The position numbers and the translations under genes were made by a program. Under the pieces are notes generated by a model, which was not told the DNA's origin, made no database searches, and saw only the letters and a list, made by a program, of their open reading frames with translations. Shown here piece by piece: positions 1 to 7,016 of a DNA stretch of 22,913 nucleotides. Source of the stretch: Collinsella sp. (lineage in GTDB: Bacteria > Actinomycetota > Coriobacteriia > Coriobacteriales > Coriobacteriaceae); contig JAGZWV010000031.1 of NCBI GenBank assembly GCA_018378775.1, forward strand, positions 1-22,913, given 5' to 3'. Every line of letters begins with the position of its first letter. The stretch's first letter is position 1.

Positions 1-1
1 G

Positions 2-214
2 TTCGCACTCGGCGAGCTCATCGCCCTGTACGAGCACATCACGTTTGTCGAGGGCACGGTCTGGGGCATCGACTCCTACGACCAGTGGGGCGTCGAGCTT
101 GGCAAGCAGCTTGCCAAGCAGATCACCCCGGCCTTCCACGACGACGCCGCCAAGGCCGAGCAGGACGCTTCGACCCAGGCGCTCATCGAGTTCTACCGCG
201 CTCACCGCAAGTAG
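2..214 (+). CDS. pgi: Glucose-6-phosphate isomerase, C-terminal 70 residues (truncated by window start)
   Basis: The reading frame is open from base 2 to the TAG at 212-214, so only the C-terminal 70 residues are present. They read FALGELIALYEHITFVEG, then WGIDSYDQWGVELGKQLAKQI, which is the conserved C-terminal region of phosphoglucose isomerase, including the DQWGVELGK signature. The enzyme interconverts glucose 6-phosphate and fructose 6-phosphate in the cytoplasm. Its place near an Amadori-product cluster that should release glucose 6-phosphate fits metabolically, but a strong terminator separates them, so they are probably not co-transcribed. The identity is very clear; the start lies outside the window. 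Confidence 0.96.
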   Translation, partial: FALGELIALYEHITFVEGTVWGIDSYDQWGVELGKQLAKQITPAFHDDAAKAEQDASTQALIEFYRAHRK

Positions 215-245
215 GATTCGCTGCGAAAACTAACGCATAGCCGAC

Positions 246-280
246 AAGGGCCCGTATCCGTTGGGATGCGGGCCCTTTGC
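246..280 (+). terminator. Rho-independent terminator after pgi
   Basis: A 14-bp stem (AAGGGCCCGTATCC at 246-259 with GGATGCGGGCCCTT at 264-277, one G-U pair) encloses a 4-base loop. A short T run is part of and follows the stem. It lies 32 bases after the pgi stop. Confidence 0.85.
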
Positions 281-312
281 TATTTGGATAGGATGGAATG
301 CATCGGGAGGCG

Positions 313-361
313 CTTCGACGGGCATCGCAATCGTCGAAGGCGTCCCGTTCATGTTCGGGAC
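313..361 (+). other. Two tandem hairpins in the leader upstream of the HAD gene
   Basis: CTTCGACG (313-320) pairs with CGTCGAAG (332-339). GTCCCG (342-347) pairs with CGGGAC (356-361). Both stems are perfect. They sit between the pgi terminator and the HAD gene, followed by an AT-rich stretch. A TATGAT hexamer at 409-414 is a possible -10 box, but no good -35 box accompanies it. The role is unknown: a second weak terminator or an mRNA leader are both possible. Confidence 0.35.
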
Positions 362-451
362 AATATGACTTTTTACCCGTTGCAGACAGAGCTGCCGTGG
401 GTGTTCTGTATGATGGCTCAGACAAGGTTGTTCAATGACAGGGAGGCATAT

Positions 452-1294
452 ATGGCAATCAAAGCCATCGCAATGGATATCGACGGTACGCTCACCAACG
501 ACCAGAAGGTGATCAGCCCGCGCACGCGCGAGAAGCTGCTCGCGGCGCAGGAGTCGGGCATCAAGCTCATCTTGGCTTCGGGCCGTCCCGCATGGGGCCT
601 TCATGCTCTGGCGCAGGAGCTCGATCTTCAGAACCACGATGGCCTGCTGGTGGCTTTTAATGGTGCGCACGTGGTCGATGCCCAGACCGACGAGGTGCTG
701 TTTGACCAGGCTATGCCGGTCGACGAGCTGCACCGTCTGCTCGACCACCTGCGCAACTTTGACGTGATTCCCATGATCTCGCTCGGTCGCGACCTGCATG
801 TCGTGGACTCGTATCGTTGCATGATCACGTTGCCGGACGGTTCGCAGAAGAACATCGTCAAGTATGAGCGCGACGCGTGCGATCTTAAGATTCGCGAGGT
901 CGAGAGCCTTCATGAAGTCGCGGATGCTTACCCCGTAGACAAACTGCTCACCGCGGGCGATCCGGCCTATCTGCAGGCGCATCACGAGGAGATGTACGCG
1001 CCCTTTACCGAGACGCTTTCGGGCATGTTCACGGCCGATTGGTACTTTGAGTTTACGGCGCCCGGTATCGATAAGGCCCGCGCGCTGCAGGGCGCTCTGC
1101 CCAAGCTGGGTATCGATGCCAGTGAGGTCGTTTCGTTTGGCGACGGTCAGAACGATAAGTCCATGATCGAGTGGGCCGGCACCGGTGTCGCCATGGGCAA
1201 CGCCGTCGATGAGGTCAAGGCCGTGGCCCAGATGGTGACCGCCGATAACAACGAAGACGGCATCGCGGTGGCACTCGATAGGCTGCTGGGTTAG
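452..1294 (+). CDS. Cof-type HAD-IIB phosphatase
   Basis: A 280-residue haloacid-dehalogenase hydrolase of the Cof/HAD-IIB type, predicted to dephosphorylate sugar phosphates or related metabolites in the cytoplasm. Motif I is DIDGTLT at residues 9-15, with nucleophile Asp9 and acid/base Asp11. Motif II is LASGRP. Motif IV is GDGQND, followed by GVAMGNAVDEVK, the usual Cof ending. The roughly 120-residue insert between motifs II and IV is the type IIB cap. The ATG at 452 was chosen because GGGAGG precedes it by about five bases; the longer upstream frame lacks HAD homology. A terminator follows immediately. The substrate cannot be read from sequence. Confidence 0.9.
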   Translation: MAIKAIAMDIDGTLTNDQKVISPRTREKLLAAQESGIKLILASGRPAWGLHALAQELDLQNHDGLLVAFNGAHVVDAQTDEVLFDQAMPVDELHRLLDHLRNFDVIPMISLGRDLHVVDSYRCMITLPDGSQKNIVKYERDACDLKIREVESLHEVADAYPVDKLLTAGDPAYLQAHHEEMYAPFTETLSGMFTADWYFEFTAPGIDKARALQGALPKLGIDASEVVSFGDGQNDKSMIEWAGTGVAMGNAVDEVKAVAQMVTADNNEDGIAVALDRLLG

Positions 1295-1317
1295 AATCGC
1301 CGATAGTGCATGGTTCG

Positions 1318-1344
1318 GGCGTCCGCTTGCGGGCGCCTTTTTGT
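1318..1344 (+). terminator. Rho-independent terminator between the two HAD genes
   Basis: GGCGTCCGC (1318-1326) pairs with GCGGGCGCC (1329-1337) across a two-base loop, with one G-U pair. TTTTT follows at 1338-1342. It ends only about 14 bases before the next start, so it may also act as a leader hairpin for the downstream gene. Confidence 0.8.
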
Positions 1345-1357
1345 TAGGGAGGGTGCC

Positions 1358-2017
1358 GTGTCCGCATTTCCGTTCGACGCCGTTATCTTTGACATGGACG
1401 GTGTCATCGTCGATACCGAGTATTATTACCTGGGGGAGACCGCTGCGTTTGCCAAAGAGCTTGGGCTGAACCTGACCCAAGAGGAGCTGAACGGGCAGGT
1501 TGGTACCTCGCACCAGTTCTTCTTGCATATGCTGGTCGATTGGTTTGAGCGCGCCGGAAAGGGACACTTTACCAGCGAGGAGGCGCTGGCCCGCTGGGAT
1601 GAGTGGGCGCATAAACGCCCGCGCGATTATCAGACCTTGATCAATCCGGGCGCCGTGGAGACGATTCGCGAGCTCCCGCGTCGCGGCGTTCGCGTGGCGC
1701 TGGCCAGTTCGTCTCCCATGGACAGCATCGAGGAAGTGCTCGATGCGTGCGGCCTGTCGGATGCCTTTGAGTACGTGGTGAGCGGCGAGCAGTTTAAGGA
1801 GAGCAAGCCCGAACCCGATATTTACCTGCATGCGCTGGATCTGCTGGGATTGCCTGCGGACCGTTGCTGCTGCGTCGAGGACTCCGTCCCTGGCATCACT
1901 GCCGGCAAGCGAGCGGGTCTGACGGTGATCGCCAAGCGCGAGGAGCGCTTCGGCTTTAGCCAGGATGCCGCTGACAAGATCATCGACCAGCTGCCGGAGC
2001 TGCTGGAGCTTGCGTAG
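1358..2017 (+). CDS. HAD-IA phosphatase, beta-phosphoglucomutase-like
   Basis: A 219-residue HAD subfamily IA protein. Motif I is FDMDGVIVDTE near residues 11-21 (Asp12 and Asp14). An alpha-helical cap follows, then motif II (ALASSSP), the motif III lysine in ESKPEPDIY, and motif IV (CVEDSVPGITAGKRAGL). The VDTE and KPxPDIY variants are typical of beta-phosphoglucomutase-like and sugar-phosphate phosphatases. Whether it is a mutase or a phosphatase cannot be decided here. The GTG at 1358 is preferred because GGGAGGG lies about four bases upstream and the product begins right before the motif I strand. Earlier in-frame starts run through the terminator. Confidence 0.88.
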   Translation: MSAFPFDAVIFDMDGVIVDTEYYYLGETAAFAKELGLNLTQEELNGQVGTSHQFFLHMLVDWFERAGKGHFTSEEALARWDEWAHKRPRDYQTLINPGAVETIRELPRRGVRVALASSSPMDSIEEVLDACGLSDAFEYVVSGEQFKESKPEPDIYLHALDLLGLPADRCCCVEDSVPGITAGKRAGLTVIAKREERFGFSQDAADKIIDQLPELLELA

Positions 2018-2075
2018 GACTGGCGATGCGTAATCCGCACCGATTATTGATTCCATATTTGCTAGGGGAGGGCAA

Positions 2076-2819
2076 ATGCCATCGACTGAAGGGTTGACCG
2101 ACGGAAAAGCGGCAATCCCGCTATATCAACAGGTTATCGATATCATCAAGAATGACATCAATTCTGGTACCTATAAGGCGGGCGCTCGGATACCGAATGA
2201 ATTCGAATTGGCCGAAAGCTACAAAGTTGGTCGCGTTACCGTTCGGCGGGCCATTGAGGAGCTCGTGCAGCAGGGCTACCTAACCAAGCAGCAGGGGAGG
2301 GGCACGTTTGTAAACGCCCCCAAGCTCAAGCGTAAAATCCGCCAGAAGGACGACGTTCAGAGTTTTTCGGACGCCTGCCGCGTCAACGAGATGGAGCCCG
2401 GGGCGCGTATTGTCTCAAGAAAAGTGTTGCCGGCCGATGCTACCGAAGCGCAGTTTTTTGGCGTTCCCGCTGGGTCGGAGCTGATCTGCATCGAACGCGT
2501 GCGCACCGCCGATGGCATCCCCGTGATGCTCGAGAACAACACGTACGTTTATGAAGACAACGCCTTTTTGGCGAAGGCGGACCTTACCGATCAATCAATT
2601 TTCGAGGTCGTGCGCGAACAGACGGGTCGCGGGCCTGCTCGCACCGAGCCGTGCACGCTTGAGATCGCGTGTGCGTCACCCGAAGTCGCCCGGCTGCTGT
2701 CCGTTCCCACGGGAGAGCCTCTGTTTTATATGGAGGCATATTTCTATGACGAGCAGCAGCGGCCGTTTATCATCGGCCGACAGCGGATTGTAGGATCGCG
2801 CTACGTTTTTGATATTTAG
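2076..2819 (+). CDS. GntR/HutC-family transcriptional regulator with UTRA domain
   Basis: A 247-residue regulator. Residues 14-80 are a GntR winged helix (PLYQQVIDIIKNDI, RIPNEFELAESYKVGRVTVR, YLTKQQGRGTFV). Residues from about 95 to 240 are a UTRA effector-binding domain (PGSELICIERVRTADGIPV and later ARLLSVPTGEPLFYMEAYF). This architecture matches FrlR and FraR, the GntR regulators of fructoselysine and fructose-asparagine operons, so the ligand is probably the Amadori compound or its 6-phosphate; that is inference. The gene has a strong GGGGAGGG site seven bases upstream and ends in its own terminator. Its likely target is the palindrome at 2965-2980 in front of the next operon. Confidence 0.92.
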   Translation: MPSTEGLTDGKAAIPLYQQVIDIIKNDINSGTYKAGARIPNEFELAESYKVGRVTVRRAIEELVQQGYLTKQQGRGTFVNAPKLKRKIRQKDDVQSFSDACRVNEMEPGARIVSRKVLPADATEAQFFGVPAGSELICIERVRTADGIPVMLENNTYVYEDNAFLAKADLTDQSIFEVVREQTGRGPARTEPCTLEIACASPEVARLLSVPTGEPLFYMEAYFYDEQQRPFIIGRQRIVGSRYVFDI

Positions 2820-2834
2820 GACGTTGATCAAGAG

Positions 2835-2871
2835 AACGCCCGGCAGGCTAAATTGCCTGCCGGGCGTTTTT
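2835..2871 (+). terminator. Rho-independent terminator after the GntR gene
   Basis: AACGCCCGGCAGGC (2835-2848) pairs perfectly with GCCTGCCGGGCGTT across a six-base loop and runs into TTTTT ending at 2871. It separates the regulator from the structural genes. Confidence 0.93.
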
Positions 2872-2931
2872 GCCGTTCGCCGCCGTTGAACGACCGTTCA
2901 CCCGAGTCCTCGTAATCTGTCCGAAATATCC

Positions 2932-2958
2932 TTGAAGTGCTAAAAACACGCTGATAAT
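2932..2958 (+). promoter_or_regulatory. Putative promoter of the Amadori-product operon
   Basis: TTGAAG at 2932-2937 resembles a -35 box, and GATAAT at 2953-2958 matches the -10 consensus at 5 of 6 positions. The spacer is only 15 bases, shorter than ideal. Transcription would start around 2965, inside the palindrome, which suits repression by steric block. Confidence 0.5.
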
Positions 2959-2964
2959 CTATAG

Positions 2965-2980
2965 AACGTCATAGGACGTT
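2965..2980 (+). promoter_or_regulatory. Perfect 16-bp palindrome, putative GntR operator
   Basis: AACGTC at 2965-2970 and GACGTT at 2975-2980 form a perfect inverted repeat around ATAG. A further AACGTT lies at 2992-2997. The site begins seven bases after the putative -10 box of the transporter operon and 145 bases after the GntR gene. Size and symmetry suit a dimeric GntR/HutC regulator. That this regulator binds it is inference from position. Confidence 0.6.
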
Positions 2981-3001
2981 TGCATTGCGCGAACGTTAAA
3001 G

Positions 3002-3021
3002 CGAGACACGATAAGGTCTCG
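3002..3021 (+). other. Leader hairpin upstream of the transporter gene
   Basis: CGAGAC (3002-3007) and GTCTCG (3016-3021) form a perfect stem with an eight-base loop, ending nine bases before the Shine-Dalgarno GGAGG at 3030-3034. It may stabilise the 5' end of the mRNA; no function is established. Confidence 0.35.
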
Positions 3022-3039
3022 GGTTCTTTGGAGGTATCT

Positions 3040-4503
3040 ATGTCAGATACGAAGGCGAAGAAGACAAACAGACGTTTCAAATTCAAATTACCGCACGTCT
3101 ATACGATCATGTTCTTGCTGATCGTGGTTTTTGCAGTTTTAACCTGGGTCGTTCCTTCTGGCCAATACCAGCGCAAGACGATCTCGACTGCGGCAGGCGA
3201 GCGCGAAGTCGCCGTTGCCGGAACCTATGAACAGGTCGATAAGAACTATACCGATTCCGAGACCGGCGAGACCGTTAACCTGGGCCAAGATATCTTTGCG
3301 GTCCTGCAGGCGCCTACTAAGGGTATTCAAGAGGCCGCCGACGTCGTTGCGTTCGTCTTGCTGATCGGCGGCTCGTTCGCGATCATCACCAAGACCAACG
3401 CGCTTAACGCCGGTATGAGCCGCGTGATTAAAAAGCTCAAAAACAAAGACATCCTCATCATTCCTATTACCATGACGCTGTTGTCCATTTGCGGCACCAC
3501 GTTTGGCATGTCTGAGGAAGCCCTGCCGTTCTATGCCATCTTCATCCCCATCATGATGGGCATCGGATATGACTCCATGACGGCATTTATCATCTGCTTC
3601 CTCGGTCCCAACTTGGGCTACTGCGCCTCGACGATTGACCCGTTCAACGTTTTGATCGCGCAGGGCATCATTGGCATCGAGGGCAACCCGCAGCTGTGGT
3701 TGCGTGCCGTTGCATGGGTTATTTTCACCGCCGCCGGCATCGCATGGGCCATGCGTTATGCCATGCGCGTCAAGAAGAACCCCAAGTCGTCCGTTACGTT
3801 CGAGGACGACAAACTCAAGCGCATTGAGTTCTCCGTGACCGATGCTTCCATCGAGGAAGAGTTCACCACTCGCCAGAAGCTCGTGCTGATTGATTTTGCC
3901 GGTGGTATGGCGCTTATCGTGTGGGGTCTTGTTACGCAGGGCTGGTATATGAACGAGATCTCTGCCGTGTTCCTTGGCATGGGGCTGCTCGCCGGTATCC
4001 TGGGCGGTCTTGACCAGCAGACCATCGCCGATGAGTTCGTTAAGGGCCTTGCCGACTTTGCCTACGCAGCCGTCGTTATCGGTATCGCTCGCGGCATTCT
4101 GGTCATCGCCGAGGGCGGCATGATTATCGACACCATCCTTCAGGCACTTGCCACTCTGCTTGCTGGAGCCCCTGCCGCCGTGTACACCACGTTCATGTAC
4201 GTTGTCCTTGGCCTCCTGTCCTTCCTGGTTCCTTCGAGCTCCGGCCTGGCCGCGCTTACCATGCCTGTCATGGGTCCTTTGACCGAGCTTATGGGCCTCA
4301 ACCCCGAAGCCGCCGTAACGGCGCTGCAGTTTGCCAACCAGACCATTAACACCATTAGCCCCGTGGCAGGTATGACGGTGGCGGGCCTTGCCGTGGCAAA
4401 GATCTCGTTTGGCCAATGGTGGAAGACCATCTGGAAGTTCTTCATCTTCATGGTCGTGTTTGGCTTGGTCATTACCGCCATCTCCGGCATGCTTCCGGCG
4501 TAA
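3040..4503 (+). CDS. YfcC/DcuC-fold transporter (PF03606), probable Amadori-product importer
   Basis: A 487-residue polytopic membrane protein with about 11-12 hydrophobic segments, starting near residue 20 (VYTIMFLLIVVFAVLTWVVPSG). It has the family signatures TWVVPSGQYQR, FGMSEEALPFYAIFIPI, NLGYCASTIDPFNVLIAQ and LVPSSSGLAALTMP. It belongs to the YfcC branch of the C4-dicarboxylate/arginine carrier superfamily. FraA, the Salmonella fructose-asparagine transporter, is a DcuC-type protein of the same broad superfamily, and this gene leads an operon with deglycase and kinase genes. Import of a sugar-amino-acid adduct is therefore the favoured role, by inference. The ATG at 3040 has GGAGG five bases upstream. 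The upstream in-frame TTG would begin inside the operator and is rejected. Confidence 0.85.
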   Translation: MSDTKAKKTNRRFKFKLPHVYTIMFLLIVVFAVLTWVVPSGQYQRKTISTAAGEREVAVAGTYEQVDKNYTDSETGETVNLGQDIFAVLQAPTKGIQEAADVVAFVLLIGGSFAIITKTNALNAGMSRVIKKLKNKDILIIPITMTLLSICGTTFGMSEEALPFYAIFIPIMMGIGYDSMTAFIICFLGPNLGYCASTIDPFNVLIAQGIIGIEGNPQLWLRAVAWVIFTAAGIAWAMRYAMRVKKNPKSSVTFEDDKLKRIEFSVTDASIEEEFTTRQKLVLIDFAGGMALIVWGLVTQGWYMNEISAVFLGMGLLAGILGGLDQQTIADEFVKGLADFAYAAVVIGIARGILVIAEGGMIIDTILQALATLLAGAPAAVYTTFMYVVLGLLSFLVPSSSGLAALTMPVMGPLTELMGLNPEAAVTALQFANQTINTISPVAGMTVAGLAVAKISFGQWWKTIWKFFIFMVVFGLVITAISGMLPA

Positions 4504-4513
4504 GGAGGTCGCG

Positions 4514-6097
4514 ATGTCCGATCGTTTGACGGTGCTGACGTCCAAGAGCGTCTTCACCGGTACGGAAGACCAGCCGTTTGAAGGTTTTGTCGCGGTACGC
4601 GGCAATCGGATTGAAGCCGTCGGTAGCGCTGGCGAGGCAGACTCGTTTCTCGCCCAGGCAGATGAGGTGATCGATTGTGGCGACAGAACGGTCATGCCTG
4701 GCTTGGTCGATGTGCATACGTTCTATACGGGCTGGGCGTTGCGGAGCTTGGGAGCCGACTTATCCGAAGCCTCTAACGTCGACGAAGTGGTAGCGCTTCT
4801 GCGTTTGTGGAAGGATGCCCATCTCGATTGTGCCGCCGCCTTTGGGCACGACCTTCCCGCATCGCTCGCCGAAGGAGCCGAGAATGAAAAAACGGCGGCA
4901 GCGCTCGACGACGCCTTCGGAGACGTTCCTGTTGTTTGCTTTACTCTGGGTGCCGAGACGTGCGTTCTCAACGCCGCCGCCAGCGAGTGCTATGGTTTTA
5001 CGCCCGAGGCCTGCTACGCCGAGAAGACCTGGCGTATGATGCGGGACTTCCTGGCGCTTCCCGAGGTACGCGCCGGGTATTCTGATTACATGGCGATGCT
5101 GAACGCTCGCGGTGTCACGGCTATCAAAGAGATGGCCTTCGACGACTATTACGGATTTGCCGACGAGATGGCGCGTCGTGAGGAATCTGGCGAGCTGACG
5201 GTTCGCGTCTCCATGATGTCGCAGCCGGTGGGCGCCGGGGCGAATCTGTCCTATGCTCGTGCGGCGCGCGATCGCTTCCAGGGACCGTTTGTTCGTTTCT
5301 CGGGCTTCAACCGTATGACCGATCGTGGCGTGTGGGCAGGACTTGCCGAGATGATCGATCCTTATGAGGAGACGGCCGATGCAGGGGCTGCCGGCAAGAC
5401 GGTTGTCGAGGAGCCCGAGTGGGGTTTGATTGAGGACGAGCTGCGCGCGATTGATGCCGAGGGCTTCCGTTACTCGCTTCATTGTCAGGGTGACGGCGCC
5501 GTTCGCCACACCGTTGCGCTGTATGCTTCGCTGCCGCGAGATGAACACGGAGTCATGCTTCGACGCCATGCGATTACCGACCTCGAGAACTCTGATCCGG
5601 AAGACCTTGCCCTGTTTGGCAAGCTGGGCGGAATCTGCGAGGTCTACCCCCAGATCCTCACGCTCGATAAACGCGAGGACTGCCTGTCGATGATGCGTCG
5701 GCAGATCGGCGAGGTCCGACTGCTGCACAGCTGGAACCGTCGCGGTATGGAAGACGCGGGGTGCACGGTGTGCTGTGGCACCGACCTCCCGCTCTTGATT
5801 CCGAGCTTGGGCGAATCAGTATTTAGCGCATGCGGCGGTTTCTTTGCCGACGGTTTGTCCGTGAATGAGGGCAATACGCTGACGATTGCCGAGCTCCTTC
5901 GTGCGTGGACGGCAGGGGGCGCATATGACCTCATGCGCGAGGATGAGCTGGGGACGCTCGAGGCCGGTAAGCTTGCCGACATCTGTGTGCTCGATCGCGA
6001 TGTGTTTGGCCTTGACTACCATGATGCTTGTGACCTTGCTGTTGATATGACCATGTCGGACGGACGTATCGTGTTCGACCGAGATAAGGAGGTTTAG
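4514..6097 (+). CDS. YtcJ-like amidohydrolase-3 family protein with altered metal motifs
   Basis: A 527-residue protein of the PF07969 (YtcJ-like) amidohydrolase family, cytoplasmic with no signal peptide. An N-terminal composite beta domain (residues 1-62) leads into MPGLVDVHTF. The usual HxH metal pair is here His68-Thr-Phe70, so the second histidine is missing. Other expected elements remain: LHCQGDGAVRHT (His323), RHAITDLENSDPEDLALFGKLGG (His352), CGTDLPL (Asp424) and a C-terminal LEAGKLADICVLDRDVFG. The strand that usually carries a lysine reads FVRFSGFNRMTD. The ATG at 4514 follows AAGGAGG and lies ten bases after the transporter stop, so the genes are co-transcribed. It might hydrolyse an amide bond of the imported substrate, but the motif changes make this uncertain. 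Confidence 0.85.
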   Translation: MSDRLTVLTSKSVFTGTEDQPFEGFVAVRGNRIEAVGSAGEADSFLAQADEVIDCGDRTVMPGLVDVHTFYTGWALRSLGADLSEASNVDEVVALLRLWKDAHLDCAAAFGHDLPASLAEGAENEKTAAALDDAFGDVPVVCFTLGAETCVLNAAASECYGFTPEACYAEKTWRMMRDFLALPEVRAGYSDYMAMLNARGVTAIKEMAFDDYYGFADEMARREESGELTVRVSMMSQPVGAGANLSYARAARDRFQGPFVRFSGFNRMTDRGVWAGLAEMIDPYEETADAGAAGKTVVEEPEWGLIEDELRAIDAEGFRYSLHCQGDGAVRHTVALYASLPRDEHGVMLRRHAITDLENSDPEDLALFGKLGGICEVYPQILTLDKREDCLSMMRRQIGEVRLLHSWNRRGMEDAGCTVCCGTDLPLLIPSLGESVFSACGGFFADGLSVNEGNTLTIAELLRAWTAGGAYDLMREDELGTLEAGKLADICVLDRDVFGLDYHDACDLAVDMTMSDGRIVFDRDKEV

Positions 6098-6098
6098 C

Positions 6099-6950
6099 AT
6101 GCCTGAAACCAAACCGACGCTGCGTCGCGAGCAGATCGCGGGCATGAACATCCACTACATCATGTGGTCGCTCGACTATTTTTTGGATACGCAACAGCGC
6201 CTGGGCTTTGAGTCCATCGAGCTGTGGTGCGCCGAGCCCCATGTGACGCTCGATCACACTGGGTATTTTGAGGCCGAGGTTCTGGCGAAAAAGGCCGCCG
6301 ACCGTGGTCTGCGCTATCGGACGCTCTGTCCCGAGAACGTGGTCTACCCATGGCAGTATTGCGCTCGTAAGCCGCTCCATGAGCAGCGGAGCCTAGCGTA
6401 CTTCAAGCATGGCATCGAGCTTGCCGAGGTGCTGGGATGCGACCGCATGTCCGTAAACTCGGGTTGGGGTGACTGGGACGAGGATCGCGAAGAGGCGTGG
6501 AAGCGCAGTCGCGAGCACCTATCCATCTTGGCGGAGTATGCCGGCGAGCACGGTCTGGTGCTAACGATGGAGAGCCTGCGTCCCGAGGAGAGCAACCTTG
6601 TGACGACCGTCGCCGATGCTAAGCGCATGATTGATGAGGTCGCGAGTCCGTACCTGCAGCCTATGGTCGATACGACCGCAATGGGCGTTGCGGGTGAGTC
6701 GCTCGAGGACTGGTTTGCCGCATTTGGCGACGGTGCGATCCACGAGATGCACTTTATCGACGGCGATCCCTATGGCCATCTGGTCTGGGGTGACGGCAAG
6801 CACGATATGGATGCCTTCGTCGCCACGCTCAACGCCCATGGTTTCGATGGCATGTTGGGCCAGGAAATCACGGACGGTCGCTACTTCGATGATCCGGCGG
6901 CGGCAGATGCCAAGAACATGGCCGCCTTCGAGAAGTATCTGATTGACTAG
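6099..6950 (+). CDS. frlC: FrlC-like sugar-amine 3-epimerase (TIM-barrel, AP endonuclease-2 fold)
   Basis: A 283-residue xylose-isomerase-like TIM barrel. Probable metal ligands appear in the expected order: Glu158 in LTMESLRPEESN, Asp191 in PMVDTTAMG, His218 in IHEMHFIDGD and Glu256 in LGQEITDGR. The ESLRPEESNLVTTVADA segment closely parallels the corresponding region of E. coli FrlC, which interconverts fructoselysine and psicoselysine by C3 epimerisation. The start lies one base after the amidohydrolase stop (TAG-C-ATG) with AAGGAGG just upstream, so translation is probably coupled. In this setting it would feed a C3 epimer of the Amadori product into the kinase/deglycase route. The exact substrate amine is unknown. 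Other enzymes of this fold, such as hexulose epimerases, remain possible. Confidence 0.82.
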   Translation: MPETKPTLRREQIAGMNIHYIMWSLDYFLDTQQRLGFESIELWCAEPHVTLDHTGYFEAEVLAKKAADRGLRYRTLCPENVVYPWQYCARKPLHEQRSLAYFKHGIELAEVLGCDRMSVNSGWGDWDEDREEAWKRSREHLSILAEYAGEHGLVLTMESLRPEESNLVTTVADAKRMIDEVASPYLQPMVDTTAMGVAGESLEDWFAAFGDGAIHEMHFIDGDPYGHLVWGDGKHDMDAFVATLNAHGFDGMLGQEITDGRYFDDPAAADAKNMAAFEKYLID

Positions 6951-6963
6951 ATAAGATTTTGCT

Positions 6964-6993
6964 CGGCCATGCAAGACACGTCCTGCATGGCCG
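6964..6993 (+). other. Intercistronic hairpin between frlC-like and frlB-like genes
   Basis: CGGCCATGCA (6964-6973) and TGCATGGCCG (6984-6993) form a perfect 10-bp stem with a 10-base loop. No T run follows, so it is not a standard terminator. It ends 23 bases before the deglycase start and could be a processing or stabilising element that changes the dosage of genes on either side. Confidence 0.6.
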
Positions 6994-7016
6994 GCCAAGC
7001 TGGAAAGGAACTAAAC

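Noticed and set aside
230..2056. Minus-strand open frame of 608 codons opposite the two HAD genes
   Set aside because: It spans two clear HAD genes and the terminators around them, has no recognisable motifs and is typical of antisense frames in GC-rich DNA.
3139..4695. Minus-strand open frame of 518 codons opposite the transporter
   Set aside because: It is rich in His, Asp, Gly and Asn as the complement of a membrane protein gene and has no ribosome site or family resemblance.
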